The notes beneath the pieces are model-generated. The model did not search any database and was not told the origin of the DNA. It was given only the letters and a program-made list of their open reading frames with translations. Position numbers and translations under genes: made by a program. Below, piece by piece: positions 38,301-46,358 of a DNA stretch of 64,000 nt (the stretch's first letter is position 1; the number at the start of each line of letters is the position of its first letter). Source of the stretch: JAVJRN01 sp040218415. GTDB taxonomy: Bacteria > Bacteroidota > Bacteroidia > Cytophagales > Cyclobacteriaceae. Where the stretch lies: positions 32,194 through 96,193 of the forward strand of contig JAVJRN010000050.1 of NCBI GenBank assembly GCA_040218415.1, read 5' to 3'.

Positions 38301-38579
38301 GTTAATAAACGTCTTTCAGATAACTTAATAAACAGACAAGAAGAAATACTTACTAAAATGTTAGAAGCTACGGATGCATTGAGAGAGCAGAAAGAATCTC
38401 CTGAAAGAGAAGCACAGTCAGCGAAAGATAATTACAACGAACTTACCCCAGCATTCGAGGAATACCTGAAAGCCAAAAAGGCTGAAATTGAATTGTTAAA
38501 AACAATTCCATTAGATTTAAGTCCATTTTATAAAAAAGAAGTGAACGACTATTTTCAACGTTTAAGTAGCGATAACTAA
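35316..38579 (+). CDS. DUF4175 family membrane protein, coiled-coil
   Basis: 1087 residues. N-terminal hydrophobic helices at about 25-45, 58-80 and 145-165 anchor it to the inner membrane. A beta-rich extracytoplasmic-type region follows (about 180-480), then a very long Lys/Glu/Gln-rich coiled coil (about 490-1040) with a Met/Gln-rich stretch near 750-780. Function unknown. Family members are Bacteroidota-wide. Immediately upstream of an RsbW-type ATPase, with translation coupled (stop and ATG share bases), so the pair probably acts together in a cell-envelope or signalling role. Confidence 0.88.
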   Translation: MSHQIIKDKIESYRRKRYRNDIIRGIIFFLLISISAFFVFSFLEDQFWFDSLTRTIFFLIFLGTSISLSVLFVIKPVTELFRLRKGINDVDLAKEIGLSFPIIQDKLLNYLQLSQNPDHNELLIAALEQKTRDMQIVNFESSINIKKNLKYGYWLIGLLTIVSLAAFVSPSLISDSPKRIVNFNREFNKPAPFNFSFQASDYQAFIGEDFFVQLNLIGQNIPENISLIQNSRATVLSPRPDGSYHLKFSNIRENISFFVEAAGFKSNSQVIEAVPRPELVKLTLSLNYPNYTGLKNEIIDNTGSKIVPQGTEITWELNTKNTINSYLINDSDTSQFTVSNNRSSVSRQILDNFDYGILLKNEFGLNKTPIRYSINVIEDKAPSIDVNYIPDTTLYQNLIIDGSIYDDYGFSALYAQIKEIESGATHTVNIAFNKNKNNQSFIQVLDINPFIKDHSSIEVAIYVKDNDGVNGSKLAKSKTFYFDKPDEKELTKKLDDQQLQAENRLEDSRSQSQELSEQLEKLENKLKSKAEIGWQEEKMIENILKDRNKIESQLEKLTKEHDDLLKMQDKFQPADDKLKKKSQELQKLIDELLDEETKKLYDELKKLLAEQADNQEVKDQLSKINKKENNLEKELERTLELFKRMKLEMEIQKTANDLNKLGDKQENLSQKEDTPESHTDEQKEINDEFDKIKENLDNINKLNEELSRPEPISDFNDEANDIQKDLEQLLENMKTDDSKKTKTKQKDAAGQMKKMASKMDQMQGGMEMEMMQENMQDLENIVDNLIRLSFEEERLIKEFQQVNQVDPRFLELSQDQLKLVKNTEVVKDSLTALASRVVQISNFITREVSQISENLDDAMEELRERNKNKATSHQQYAMTSMNNLALLLGDVLEQMQMAMSEAMGKPKPGNKKQQGLPDMSQVQKQLSEQIQELKKSGKSGRQLSEELAQLAAEQSMLREEMKQLQEQLEGQPENGGAAKSLKEIIQKMEENEEDLVNKRLSDNLINRQEEILTKMLEATDALREQKESPEREAQSAKDNYNELTPAFEEYLKAKKAEIELLKTIPLDLSPFYKKEVNDYFQRLSSDN

Positions 38580-38981
38580 ATGAACAGTATTCAGATACAA
38601 ATTCCATCTCTCTCGGAAAACATTCGTATTGTCGAAAGCTTTATTGACAATGCAAAAGATAAATATCATCTCAATGACGACATCTATGGCAATATCATGA
38701 TAGCCGTCACCGAGTCCGTTAACAATGCTATCCTACATGGGAACAAAGGTGAATCTAATAAGAACGTTACTTTAAAACTCGAACTTGATGATCACATTAT
38801 TAAGTTTATGGTTTCTGACGAAGGTCCAGGATTTGACTTTAACAATCTTCCTGATCCTACATCTCCATCAAATTTGGAAAAACCAGGTGGGCGAGGAATT
38901 TTCTTAATGAAGCATCTTTGCGATGAAGTTCATTTCACTGAGAACGGAAAACAGGTAGCACTCTTTTTCTATCTTTCTTAA
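38580..38981 (+). CDS. ATP-binding protein, anti-sigma-factor (RsbW-like) HATPase
   Basis: 133-residue GHKL ATPase/kinase domain with the N-box ESVNNAILHGN (about residues 50-60), the G1 box DEGPGFDF (about 80-87), and PGGRGIFLMKHL (G2). Such small kinases phosphorylate anti-anti-sigma STAS proteins and thereby control a sigma factor. No STAS or sigma gene is seen next to it. The ATG overlaps the DUF4175 stop (TAAATG). Confidence 0.9.
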   Translation: MNSIQIQIPSLSENIRIVESFIDNAKDKYHLNDDIYGNIMIAVTESVNNAILHGNKGESNKNVTLKLELDDHIIKFMVSDEGPGFDFNNLPDPTSPSNLEKPGGRGIFLMKHLCDEVHFTENGKQVALFFYLS

Positions 38982-38982
38982 A

Positions 38983-39405
38983 ATGCCAATTTTCCTTCAC
39001 AATGAAGATAGGAGTCACTTTCTAGACGATGTAACTATAACTATCCATTGGCTTCAGATGGTTGCACAACAGGAAAACCATACGATCGGGGATCTAAACT
39101 TTATCTTCTGTTCGGATGACTACCTATTAGAGATTAACAAAAACTACCTCAATCATGACTATTACACTGATGTCATCACTTTTGATCATTCCGAAAGAGA
39201 CAATGAGATCGCGGGGGACATTTTTATTAGTATTGATAGAATAAAAGATTACTCTGATGACAATGGCATCAATGAAATAATAGAATTACATAGAATTATG
39301 GTACATGGCCTTCTTCACCTTCTCGGATATCTTGATAAAAGCGAGAAGGACAAAATACGAATGACGAGGACAGAAGATGACTATCTTTTGTTATTTAATA
39401 AATAG
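38983..39405 (+). CDS. ybeY: endoribonuclease YbeY, rRNA maturation
   Basis: 140-residue zinc endoribonuclease for 16S rRNA 3'-end maturation and ribosome quality control. Zinc motif HGLLHLLGYLDKSEKDK: two His of the H-x3-H-x4/5-(H/D) site, with Asp in the third position as in many Bacteroidota. DVITFDHSE and AGDIFISIDRI are also typical. It follows the ATPase gene by 1 bp and precedes mnmG; the first parS-like palindrome overlaps its last two stop-codon bases. Confidence 0.93.
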   Translation: MPIFLHNEDRSHFLDDVTITIHWLQMVAQQENHTIGDLNFIFCSDDYLLEINKNYLNHDYYTDVITFDHSERDNEIAGDIFISIDRIKDYSDDNGINEIIELHRIMVHGLLHLLGYLDKSEKDKIRMTRTEDDYLLLFNK

Positions 39406-39419
39406 TTCCACGTGGAACA
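39404..39419. promoter_or_regulatory. parS-like palindrome, copy 1
   Basis: AGTTCCACGTGGAACA: the 14-bp core GTTCCACGTGGAAC is a perfect palindrome, one base short of TGTTCCACGTGGAACA at its first base. It differs from the widely conserved parS TGTTTCACGTGAAACA only at the symmetric third-pair position. Probable ParB-binding site. Confidence 0.65.
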
Positions 39420-39441
39420 GTTTAATACTTTAAAATTCATG

Positions 39442-39457
39442 TGTTCCACGTGGAACA
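39442..39457. promoter_or_regulatory. parS-like palindrome, copy 2
   Basis: TGTTCCACGTGGAACA, a perfect 16-bp palindrome, 38 bp centre to centre from copy 1 and 13 bp before the mnmG ATG. Two such sites within 54 bp are unlikely by chance. ParB loading is the best reading; a role in controlling mnmG is an alternative. Confidence 0.68.
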
Positions 39458-39469
39458 CCAAAAATTAAT

Positions 39470-41329
39470 ATGTTAGCAAATTACGATGTGATTGTAGTAG
39501 GCGCTGGACACGCCGGATGTGAGGCAGCAGCAGCAGCAGCCAACATGGGTTCAAAAGTTCTGTTGATAACAATGAACATGAATACCATAGCACAGATGTC
39601 ATGTAACCCAGCAATGGGAGGGTTAGCAAAAGGTCAAATTGTCTGTGAGATTGACGCGCTCGGAGGCCAGTCTGGAATCATCACTGATAAGACAATGATC
39701 CAATTTCGAATGCTCAATCGGAGTAAAGGTCCGGCCATGTGGAGTCCAAGAGCACAATCAGATAGAATGAGATTCGCTGAAGAATGGCGACTTGCATTAG
39801 AACGCAATCATAATGTTGACTTTTGGCAAGAAATGGTAACCGGTATTACGACAGAAAACCAGCAAATTACCGGTGTTGTCACTTCATTAGGCTTACAGAT
39901 TAGAGCGAAAAGCGTCATTCTTACGAATGGTACTTTTCTTAATGGTTTAATTCATATTGGTTCAAAGTCTTTTGGTGGCGGACGGACGGGTGAGAGAGCA
40001 GCTACAGGAATTACTGAACAGTTAATTAAACTTGGTTTCGAATCGGGTCGTATGAAAACTGGAACTCCGCCAAGAGTCGACGGACGCTCGCTAGATTTTT
40101 CAAAAATGGAAGAACAACTAGGGGATGAGAAACCTGGTAAGTTCTCCTATATGCCTACGAGACCCTTATCAAAACAAAGAAGTTGTTGGATAACATATAC
40201 CAATAAAGATGTTCACAATCAATTGGAAGAAGGTTTCGATCAATCACCAATGTTTAACGGTCGTATTAAAGGATTGGGCCCCCGTTACTGCCCTTCTATC
40301 GAAGATAAAATTAACAGATTCGCCGAAAGGGACAGGCACCAAATCTTCGTAGAACCAGAAGGATGGGAGACGGTTGAAGTTTATGTTAATGGTTTTTCCA
40401 CTTCACTCCCTGAGGATATCCAATACAAAGCCTTAAAACTTATTCCTGGATTTGAAAATGCCAAAATGTTTAGACCAGGTTACGCAATTGAATATGACTT
40501 CTTCCAACCTACTCAATTAAAATCTACACTTGAGACCAAATTAATCGGCGGACTATATTTTGCAGGTCAAATTAATGGTACCACAGGTTATGAAGAAGCC
40601 GCTTGCCAAGGTCTTATGGCTGGCATTAATGCTCACCAAAAAGTACATAATAAAGAGCCATTTATCTTAGACAGGTCAGAAGCTTATATAGGTGTGTTAA
40701 TTGATGACTTAATAAACAAGGGAACGGAAGAACCTTATCGTATGTTTACTTCTAGAGCCGAGCATCGGTTGCTTTTAAGGCAGGATAATGCAGACATTCG
40801 GTTGACGGAAAAAGGCTATCAGCTTGGATTAGCTACACAAGAACGATACGATCTTATGTTGTTTAAAAAAACCCGATCACAACAATTACTTGGATATCTA
40901 AAAGAGACTACCTTCAAACAAAGCGAAATTAATGAGCAGCTGGCCCGATTAAACGAATCACCCATAAGAGATCGGACATCATTATATCAACTACTTAAAA
41001 GGCCAGGTTTATCAATAGACACCTTAGCCACTTTGCACAATTCGATTACATTTGACACATTATATGACGATCATCACAAGCTCAATGCTGAAATTGAAGT
41101 TAAATATGAAACCTATCTATTAAGAGAACAAGAAAATAGTGAGCGACTCAAGAACCTTGATGGACGATACATCCCAGATACTTTCAATTATCATCAATTA
41201 AGTTCTCTTTCTTCTGAGGCAAAAGAGAAACTTACTAAGATCAAACCATCAACACTTGGACAAGCTTCACGGATTAGTGGAGTTTCACCTTCCGATATTT
41301 CCATTTTAATGGTATTCTTGAATAAATAA
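39470..41329 (+). CDS. mnmG: tRNA uridine-5-carboxymethylaminomethyl(34) synthesis enzyme
   Basis: FAD-dependent partner of MnmE in wobble uridine modification (formerly gidA). 619 residues, full length. N-terminal FAD-binding GAGHAGCEAA (about residues 11-20), with a short GCA-codon run encoding the alanines, the conserved MSCNPAMGGLAKGQIVCEIDALGG, GTPPRVDGR, and the C-terminal GASRISGVSP-type tail. mnmG is often close to the replication origin in bacteria, which fits the parS-like sites in front and the DnaA boxes 2.5 kb behind. The parS pair lies in the short 64-bp gap after ybeY. Confidence 0.96.
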   Translation: MLANYDVIVVGAGHAGCEAAAAAANMGSKVLLITMNMNTIAQMSCNPAMGGLAKGQIVCEIDALGGQSGIITDKTMIQFRMLNRSKGPAMWSPRAQSDRMRFAEEWRLALERNHNVDFWQEMVTGITTENQQITGVVTSLGLQIRAKSVILTNGTFLNGLIHIGSKSFGGGRTGERAATGITEQLIKLGFESGRMKTGTPPRVDGRSLDFSKMEEQLGDEKPGKFSYMPTRPLSKQRSCWITYTNKDVHNQLEEGFDQSPMFNGRIKGLGPRYCPSIEDKINRFAERDRHQIFVEPEGWETVEVYVNGFSTSLPEDIQYKALKLIPGFENAKMFRPGYAIEYDFFQPTQLKSTLETKLIGGLYFAGQINGTTGYEEAACQGLMAGINAHQKVHNKEPFILDRSEAYIGVLIDDLINKGTEEPYRMFTSRAEHRLLLRQDNADIRLTEKGYQLGLATQERYDLMLFKKTRSQQLLGYLKETTFKQSEINEQLARLNESPIRDRTSLYQLLKRPGLSIDTLATLHNSITFDTLYDDHHKLNAEIEVKYETYLLREQENSERLKNLDGRYIPDTFNYHQLSSLSSEAKEKLTKIKPSTLGQASRISGVSPSDISILMVFLNK

Positions 41330-41333
41330 GATT

Positions 41334-42206
41334 ATGTACGAAAAACTAGAGGAGTGCCCATCTTGTGGTCATACCAGTTTTAACAATCATTTGATTTGTA
41401 AAGATTCGCTTGTTAGTGAAGAAAGTTTCGCTCTAGTAAAGTGTGGAAAATGCCAGCTGGTTTTCACCAACCCTAGACCCACAAAAGAGCAAATAGGGAA
41501 ATATTATAATAGTCCAGACTATATTTCACATAGTAATACTGCCAATACACCCATTAACCTCATTTACAAACTAGTAAGGGGCTATACAACCACCAATAAA
41601 TACCGACTCATTAAAAAATATATAAAACAAGGGAGGTTATTAGATTTTGGATGTGGTACTGGTCATTTCCTATCAGCCACTCCTTCTACCTACACAACAT
41701 TTGGGTATGATCAAGATTCTGACGCACTTAATATTGCCCAATCAGTATCTGGTGCGACGATTCTGAATTCCATTTCGAGTATTCAAAAAGAGGAGTCATT
41801 TGACATTATTACTGCTTGGCATGTTATTGAACATATTCACGAATTAAAAGAAACAATAAGACTGCTTCGAAAGAAACTTTCCAAGGATGGGTTTATGTTT
41901 ATTGCCGTTCCGAATATTGCCTCCTACGATGCTAAGATTTATGGATCAAATTGGGCAGCCTATGATGTACCTCGACATCTATATCACTTCAATCAATCTT
42001 CATTTGTATTCCTACTTAAAAAACTCAAATTACAGTTGATTGAAGTTCTACCTATGAAGTTTGATTCCTATTACGTCTCAATGCTTACCGAAAAGAACAA
42101 AACTACAGGATCGCTATTACAGGGTCTTAAAACTGGTTACATTTCTAACAAGGCCGCTAAGGATTCCTGTAATTACTCAAGCCTTATATACGTAGTGAGC
42201 AAATGA
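41334..42206 (+). CDS. class I SAM-dependent methyltransferase with N-terminal zinc ribbon
   Basis: 290 residues. N-terminal Cys4 zinc ribbon (CPSCGHTSF and CGKCQLVF), then a class I Rossmann methyltransferase with motif I LLDFGCGTGHFLS (about residue 102) and the acidic motif II region, plus FDIITAWHVIEHIHE. Members of this Zn-ribbon family are often linked to modification of sugar or lipid nucleotides, but substrate cannot be fixed. 4 bp behind mnmG, and its stop overlaps the next ATG by 4 bp. Confidence 0.88.
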   Translation: MYEKLEECPSCGHTSFNNHLICKDSLVSEESFALVKCGKCQLVFTNPRPTKEQIGKYYNSPDYISHSNTANTPINLIYKLVRGYTTTNKYRLIKKYIKQGRLLDFGCGTGHFLSATPSTYTTFGYDQDSDALNIAQSVSGATILNSISSIQKEESFDIITAWHVIEHIHELKETIRLLRKKLSKDGFMFIAVPNIASYDAKIYGSNWAAYDVPRHLYHFNQSSFVFLLKKLKLQLIEVLPMKFDSYYVSMLTEKNKTTGSLLQGLKTGYISNKAAKDSCNYSSLIYVVSK

Positions 42207-43891
42207 AACAAACTTTATATGGTCTGTTAATAATTATGGTCTTCGAAATATTTTCCAGTAGGTGTGCCAATCCCATAACTCCAACAGGAGGACCTAAAGA
42301 TACAATACCTCCAACTCTCGTTTACAGTAATCCCGTCAATGAAGAAATCAACTTCAAAAATAATGAGATCACTCTTCAGTTTGACGAATACATTAATGCC
42401 GATAAACTGAAACAAAATCTAATTATTACACCATTCTTTGAATCAAAATATAAATCGATCATCAAAAAGACAAGATTGATTCTTCGATTTGAGGAGCCAT
42501 TCAGCGACAGCACAACCTATACACTCAATTTTGCCAACGGTATAACAGATATCACAGAGAAAACACCACCTGACAATCTATCACTATCTTTCAGTACCGG
42601 TTCATATATTGACTCGCTCAAAGTCATTGGATCAATTGGATCATTACTAACAGGATTAACGCCTAAAGAAAAATTCAACATTTCTTTGTACAAAATCAAC
42701 GACAGTTTAGATTTTGTTACTCAAAAGCCAACTTACTTCACCAAATCTCTTGATAACGGTCAATTTGAATTAAGAAATATTAAAACCGGAAAGTATATTC
42801 TCATTGCCTTTGAAGATAAGAATAATAATCTCCAATTAGATCCAACAGTTGAACCACATGCCCTTTTTGCAGATACGCTTCAACCCGCATTTGACCCTGA
42901 TTCGATTAATATGAAATTCATCACCGTTGATGCTAGCAAATTGAAGTTCATTTCAGCACGTCCGTCCGCACAATATTATGAGATTAGATATTCTAAGCCC
43001 ATCACAAGATTCTCAATCAGCCCATTTCAATACGCCAGAAAAGTATCAGATAATCAAGTGATAAGAATTTATCAGGATTCCATAAACCTTTTTGACAGCC
43101 TTCAGGTAATAGTGAAAGCCACAGATACAGTAAATAATAATTCTATTGATACATTATTTGTTAAGTTTCAAGAATCAAGCCGAAAAATAGAAGAATTCAA
43201 ACTTGACCATTCCATAAAATCTTCCTCCAGTGGTACACGAATAGTCTCTTCCAGCAACGTACCAGCTTTAGTTTCAAAGGAGAGCTTTAAGGTCAAAATC
43301 GATACAATCACTTCCTTGACTTTTCCAATTGACTCTCTGATTCACGACGATGAATATTCAAACTATACAATCTATTCGCCATTTAATCAGTCTTCATATA
43401 ATCTCGCCATAGACAGTCTGATTAATTATTACTTCCGTGACACTACCAACATAGACTCTATAGGTTTACGACAATTTAACTACTTGAATGCAGTGAATCG
43501 AAACAACTTCAAGATCAGCATTTTAAAAGGTGCATTTAACTCTATCATGAACGACTCAAGTAAGGCTGAAGTGATCACCGGTAAATTTTACAACCCTGAA
43601 AACTATGGTACCATAACCGTGAACACTAAAACAGAACTTATTAATTATCAAGTACGCTTAGTCGATAGCAAACAACAAACGATAGCCAAAATGAGCAATT
43701 GCGTAACATGTAATTTCTACGCTCTTCCTCCAGCAGAGTATTCAGTGAGAATATTCGTTGATACTGACAACAACAACCGATGGTCACCAGGGAACATACT
43801 TAGACTAGAAGCCCCTGAACAAATCATTAATTTTCAGGAATTCACCGATCTAAGAGCCAATTGGGCAATTGAATTAAACTATGAATTCTAG
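42203..43891 (+). CDS. Ig-like (Big_5) domain lipoprotein
   Basis: 562-residue exported protein, probable lipoprotein with Cys in SRCANPITPTGGPKD soon after the hydrophobic start. A bacterial Ig-like domain (about 33-125: PTLVYSNPVNEEIN, LQFDEYI, STTYTLNFANGI) is followed by a long beta-rich region. This architecture is common in Bacteroidota surface lipoproteins, whose function is largely unknown. It overlaps the methyltransferase by 4 bp, ending the operon. The putative origin region begins directly after its stop. Confidence 0.85.
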   Translation: MKQTLYGLLIIMVFEIFSSRCANPITPTGGPKDTIPPTLVYSNPVNEEINFKNNEITLQFDEYINADKLKQNLIITPFFESKYKSIIKKTRLILRFEEPFSDSTTYTLNFANGITDITEKTPPDNLSLSFSTGSYIDSLKVIGSIGSLLTGLTPKEKFNISLYKINDSLDFVTQKPTYFTKSLDNGQFELRNIKTGKYILIAFEDKNNNLQLDPTVEPHALFADTLQPAFDPDSINMKFITVDASKLKFISARPSAQYYEIRYSKPITRFSISPFQYARKVSDNQVIRIYQDSINLFDSLQVIVKATDTVNNNSIDTLFVKFQESSRKIEEFKLDHSIKSSSSGTRIVSSSNVPALVSKESFKVKIDTITSLTFPIDSLIHDDEYSNYTIYSPFNQSSYNLAIDSLINYYFRDTTNIDSIGLRQFNYLNAVNRNNFKISILKGAFNSIMNDSSKAEVITGKFYNPENYGTITVNTKTELINYQVRLVDSKQQTIAKMSNCVTCNFYALPPAEYSVRIFVDTDNNNRWSPGNILRLEAPEQIINFQEFTDLRANWAIELNYEF

Positions 43892-44417
43892 TCGTTCACT
43901 TATGCAAGAGAATTTTTTAAAGTTGAATAACCGTACATCATTTCTTGTAATGTTAATTTCTTCATACTTTAAGAACAGATTTCACATTGAAAATTGTATG
44001 ATTCCAATGGTTAATAAAGCGTGGATAAACGTGCATAAACTGAAGGTAACTTCTGATCTATGCACATTCAATTTATTAACCTCCAACAACATGACTTAAT
44101 GTATGGATAACTTTAACTAAATATGATGTACTACACATGCTTATCAATACTATCAAACCAATTATGCTAAATACACCAAAAAGATAAACCTTATCCACAT
44201 AACACGTAAAATATCTATTGTTCAGACAATTACATGTTTATAAGCTGTATACAAGACCAACAAAACCTAATACTTATATACAATTCGAATTATCAAACTT
44301 TCTTTTCACGACTTACCCACAAATCCACACAACTAATAATAAGAAAGGATTCTTTTAAAAATTCATTTACTTTATATTATTCATTCCCAATATGTGAATA
44401 ACTCTTAATTCAAATCA
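43892..44417. other. putative chromosomal replication origin (oriC) with DnaA boxes
   Basis: A 526-bp gene-free, strongly AT-rich region. DnaA boxes (TTATNCACA / TGTGNATAA): perfect TTATCCACA at 44191-44199 and perfect TGTGAATAA at 44393-44401. One-mismatch boxes are CGTGGATAA at 44020-44028, CGTGCATAA at 44030-44038 (10-bp repeat), TATGGATAA at 44102-44110 and TTACCCACA at 44313-44321. A/T tracts between the boxes could serve as an unwinding element. mnmG with two parS-like sites is 2.5-4.5 kb upstream. The 72-codon ORF inside (43881-44099) is not convincing. dnaA itself is not in the window. Confidence 0.6.
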
Positions 44418-46223
44418 ATGAGAAAACTAATTAGCATACTTTTTTCAATAGCAATATTCAATTTGTTTGCTCAAACAGAAAAAGCCAAACTTGCCAATGA
44501 ATATTATCAAAATGGCGAGCAAGAAAAGGCATTATCTCTATATGAAGAATTGAGAAAGGAAAAGAACAACATACCGCTCATACATAGCAATTACTTTGAG
44601 CTCCTTATGGCTCAGGATGATATGAAGAAAGTGGAGAAGTATTTAGATTATGTAACCAAAAATTACCCCGATAACTTCTTTTATAAGGCAAACTTTGTAA
44701 AGTTCTATGATCTTAATGAACAGGACGATAGAAAGAAAAAGTACCTCAATGACCTTGAAAAGACCTACGAATCTTCACCATATCATTTAACAGTAATCGC
44801 GCAAAATCTCGGTAATCAAAGATTATACGACGAGGCAGTTGATTTTTATTTGAAAGCGAGAAAAATTGGTAATCAGTCCACCATGAATGCCCTAGAATTG
44901 GCGGCTATTTATAGATTAAAAAATGACAACTCGATGATGATTACCGAATATTTGACGTATGCAGAACGAAATCCTCGAAACTTAGCCTACATAAAAAATC
45001 TCTTTCAAAGCTTGCTGGAAAATGAGGAAGAAAAAACGCTACTCGAACAAAAGCTCATCCAAAAAATCCAACAAAATCCTAATCAGTCAATGTATGCTGA
45101 GTTATTAATTTGGCTCGAAATTCAAAGAAAAAACTTTTACGCTGCGTTTATACAAGCCAGAGCATTAGACAAACGAACAGATAGTGGTGGTAACGAAACC
45201 ATGCAGATTGGACAACTTGCCCTGAAAAATGAATATTGGGATGACGCGATCACGGTATTTGAGTATTTGATAAAAACGTATCCAGACAACTACTATGGGA
45301 GACAGGCAAGGAAAGAACTTATAGAAGCCAAAGAAAATAAGACAAAAAAGACTTATCCTATTGATAAAGAGGCGCTTCGCGCATTAGCTTCAGAGTACGA
45401 AGTTCTATTTAATGAAGAAGGCTCAAATCCAACTTCGCTAAATGCATTAAGAAACAAAGCTCTAATACATGCATTTTATCTCGACGAGTTAGATAAAGCG
45501 ATTAATACCCTTAATTATATCATTGACGATCGGCGGTCGCCCAATTCCCTCATCGCTCAGTGCAAGTTAGATCTTGGAGACGTTTATCTATTGGATGAGC
45601 AACCTTGGGAGTCCACGCTCTTATATTCCCAAGTTGAAAAATCAAATAAGGAAAGTCCTTTAGGTTTCAATGCAAAATTGAAAAATGCCAAACTAAGCTA
45701 TTACGCAGGAAACTTTAAATTGGCAAAAAGTCATCTTGACATACTCAAGGACGCCACAACAAGAGAGATTTCGAATGATGCCATTGCTATGAGTCTGTTA
45801 ATTAAGAACAATACTGCATTCGATACCTCTGATTACATCTTAAAGGAATTTGCCAATATTCAATTGATGACTTTTCAAAATAAACCTGATACGGCTATTC
45901 AACTATTAAATAATCTGATAGCCCAACATCCTAATCATTCTCTGGTGGACGAATGTTATTATGACATTGCTGAAATATCTCTTAAGCAAGGCAACTATGA
46001 AAAATCAACCAATGCCTTAGACCAAATCATTCAAAACCATAATGATGGCATATTAGGTGATGATGCATTATTCTTAAAGGCAAGCATTTATGATAAGTAT
46101 CTGAAAGATTATACCTCTGCGATGGAGCTTTACACTAAATTTTTAATAGACTATCCTGGAAGTATTTACGCGGCAGACGTCCGTCTCAAATTAAGATTTT
46201 TAAGAGGGGATCAACTCAACTAG
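44418..46223 (+). CDS. tetratricopeptide repeat protein, exported
   Basis: 601 residues with an N-terminal signal (MRKLISILFSIAIFNLFA, then Q). Successive helical pairs with TPR consensus (for example YYQNGEQEKALSLYEELRKE, YDEAVDFYLKAR, YWDDAITVFEYLIKTYPDNYYG, NYEKSTNALDQIIQNHND and YTSAMELYTKFLIDYPGS) fill the whole protein. Probably a periplasmic scaffold, as with YbgF/BamD-like TPR proteins. No enzymatic domain. Starts right at the edge of the putative oriC, with the last perfect DnaA box ending 17 bp before its ATG. Confidence 0.9.
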   Translation: MRKLISILFSIAIFNLFAQTEKAKLANEYYQNGEQEKALSLYEELRKEKNNIPLIHSNYFELLMAQDDMKKVEKYLDYVTKNYPDNFFYKANFVKFYDLNEQDDRKKKYLNDLEKTYESSPYHLTVIAQNLGNQRLYDEAVDFYLKARKIGNQSTMNALELAAIYRLKNDNSMMITEYLTYAERNPRNLAYIKNLFQSLLENEEEKTLLEQKLIQKIQQNPNQSMYAELLIWLEIQRKNFYAAFIQARALDKRTDSGGNETMQIGQLALKNEYWDDAITVFEYLIKTYPDNYYGRQARKELIEAKENKTKKTYPIDKEALRALASEYEVLFNEEGSNPTSLNALRNKALIHAFYLDELDKAINTLNYIIDDRRSPNSLIAQCKLDLGDVYLLDEQPWESTLLYSQVEKSNKESPLGFNAKLKNAKLSYYAGNFKLAKSHLDILKDATTREISNDAIAMSLLIKNNTAFDTSDYILKEFANIQLMTFQNKPDTAIQLLNNLIAQHPNHSLVDECYYDIAEISLKQGNYEKSTNALDQIIQNHNDGILGDDALFLKASIYDKYLKDYTSAMELYTKFLIDYPGSIYAADVRLKLRFLRGDQLN

Positions 46224-46267
46224 CCAAAGAAGATACAAAACAACCAGATGTTTATGATTTAATCGCA

Positions 46268-46349
46268 GGGCGATAGCCCAATAGGTTTAATTCCCCGAAG
46301 CTCTGCGTCGGAAGCTAGGGTCAAGGCTTCTACCCTTGAGTTTAATACC
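46268..46349. repeat. cluster of three small hairpins, possible REP-like element
   Basis: Within 82 bp: GGGC-GATA-GCCC (46268-46279); CCGAAGC-TCT-GCGTCGG (46295-46311, one mismatch) preceded by GGTTTAATTCCCC; and TCAAGG-CTTCTAC-CCTTGA (46321-46339) running into GAGTTTAATACC. The GTTTAAT-CC words plus GC-richer hairpins resemble REP units next to RAYT transposases. Locally GC-richer than its surroundings. No repeat copy elsewhere in the window. Confidence 0.4.
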
Positions 46350-46358
46350 ATTTACTTT

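Noticed and set aside
39523..39541. GCA triplet repeat at the start of mnmG, possible phase-variation tract
   Set aside because: Encodes the conserved alanines of the FAD-binding site; triplet changes would not shift the frame.
43881..44099. 72-codon plus-strand ORF in the putative origin
   Set aside because: No signal or domain, codon use unlike neighbours, overlaps the preceding gene's stop region and lies among DnaA boxes.
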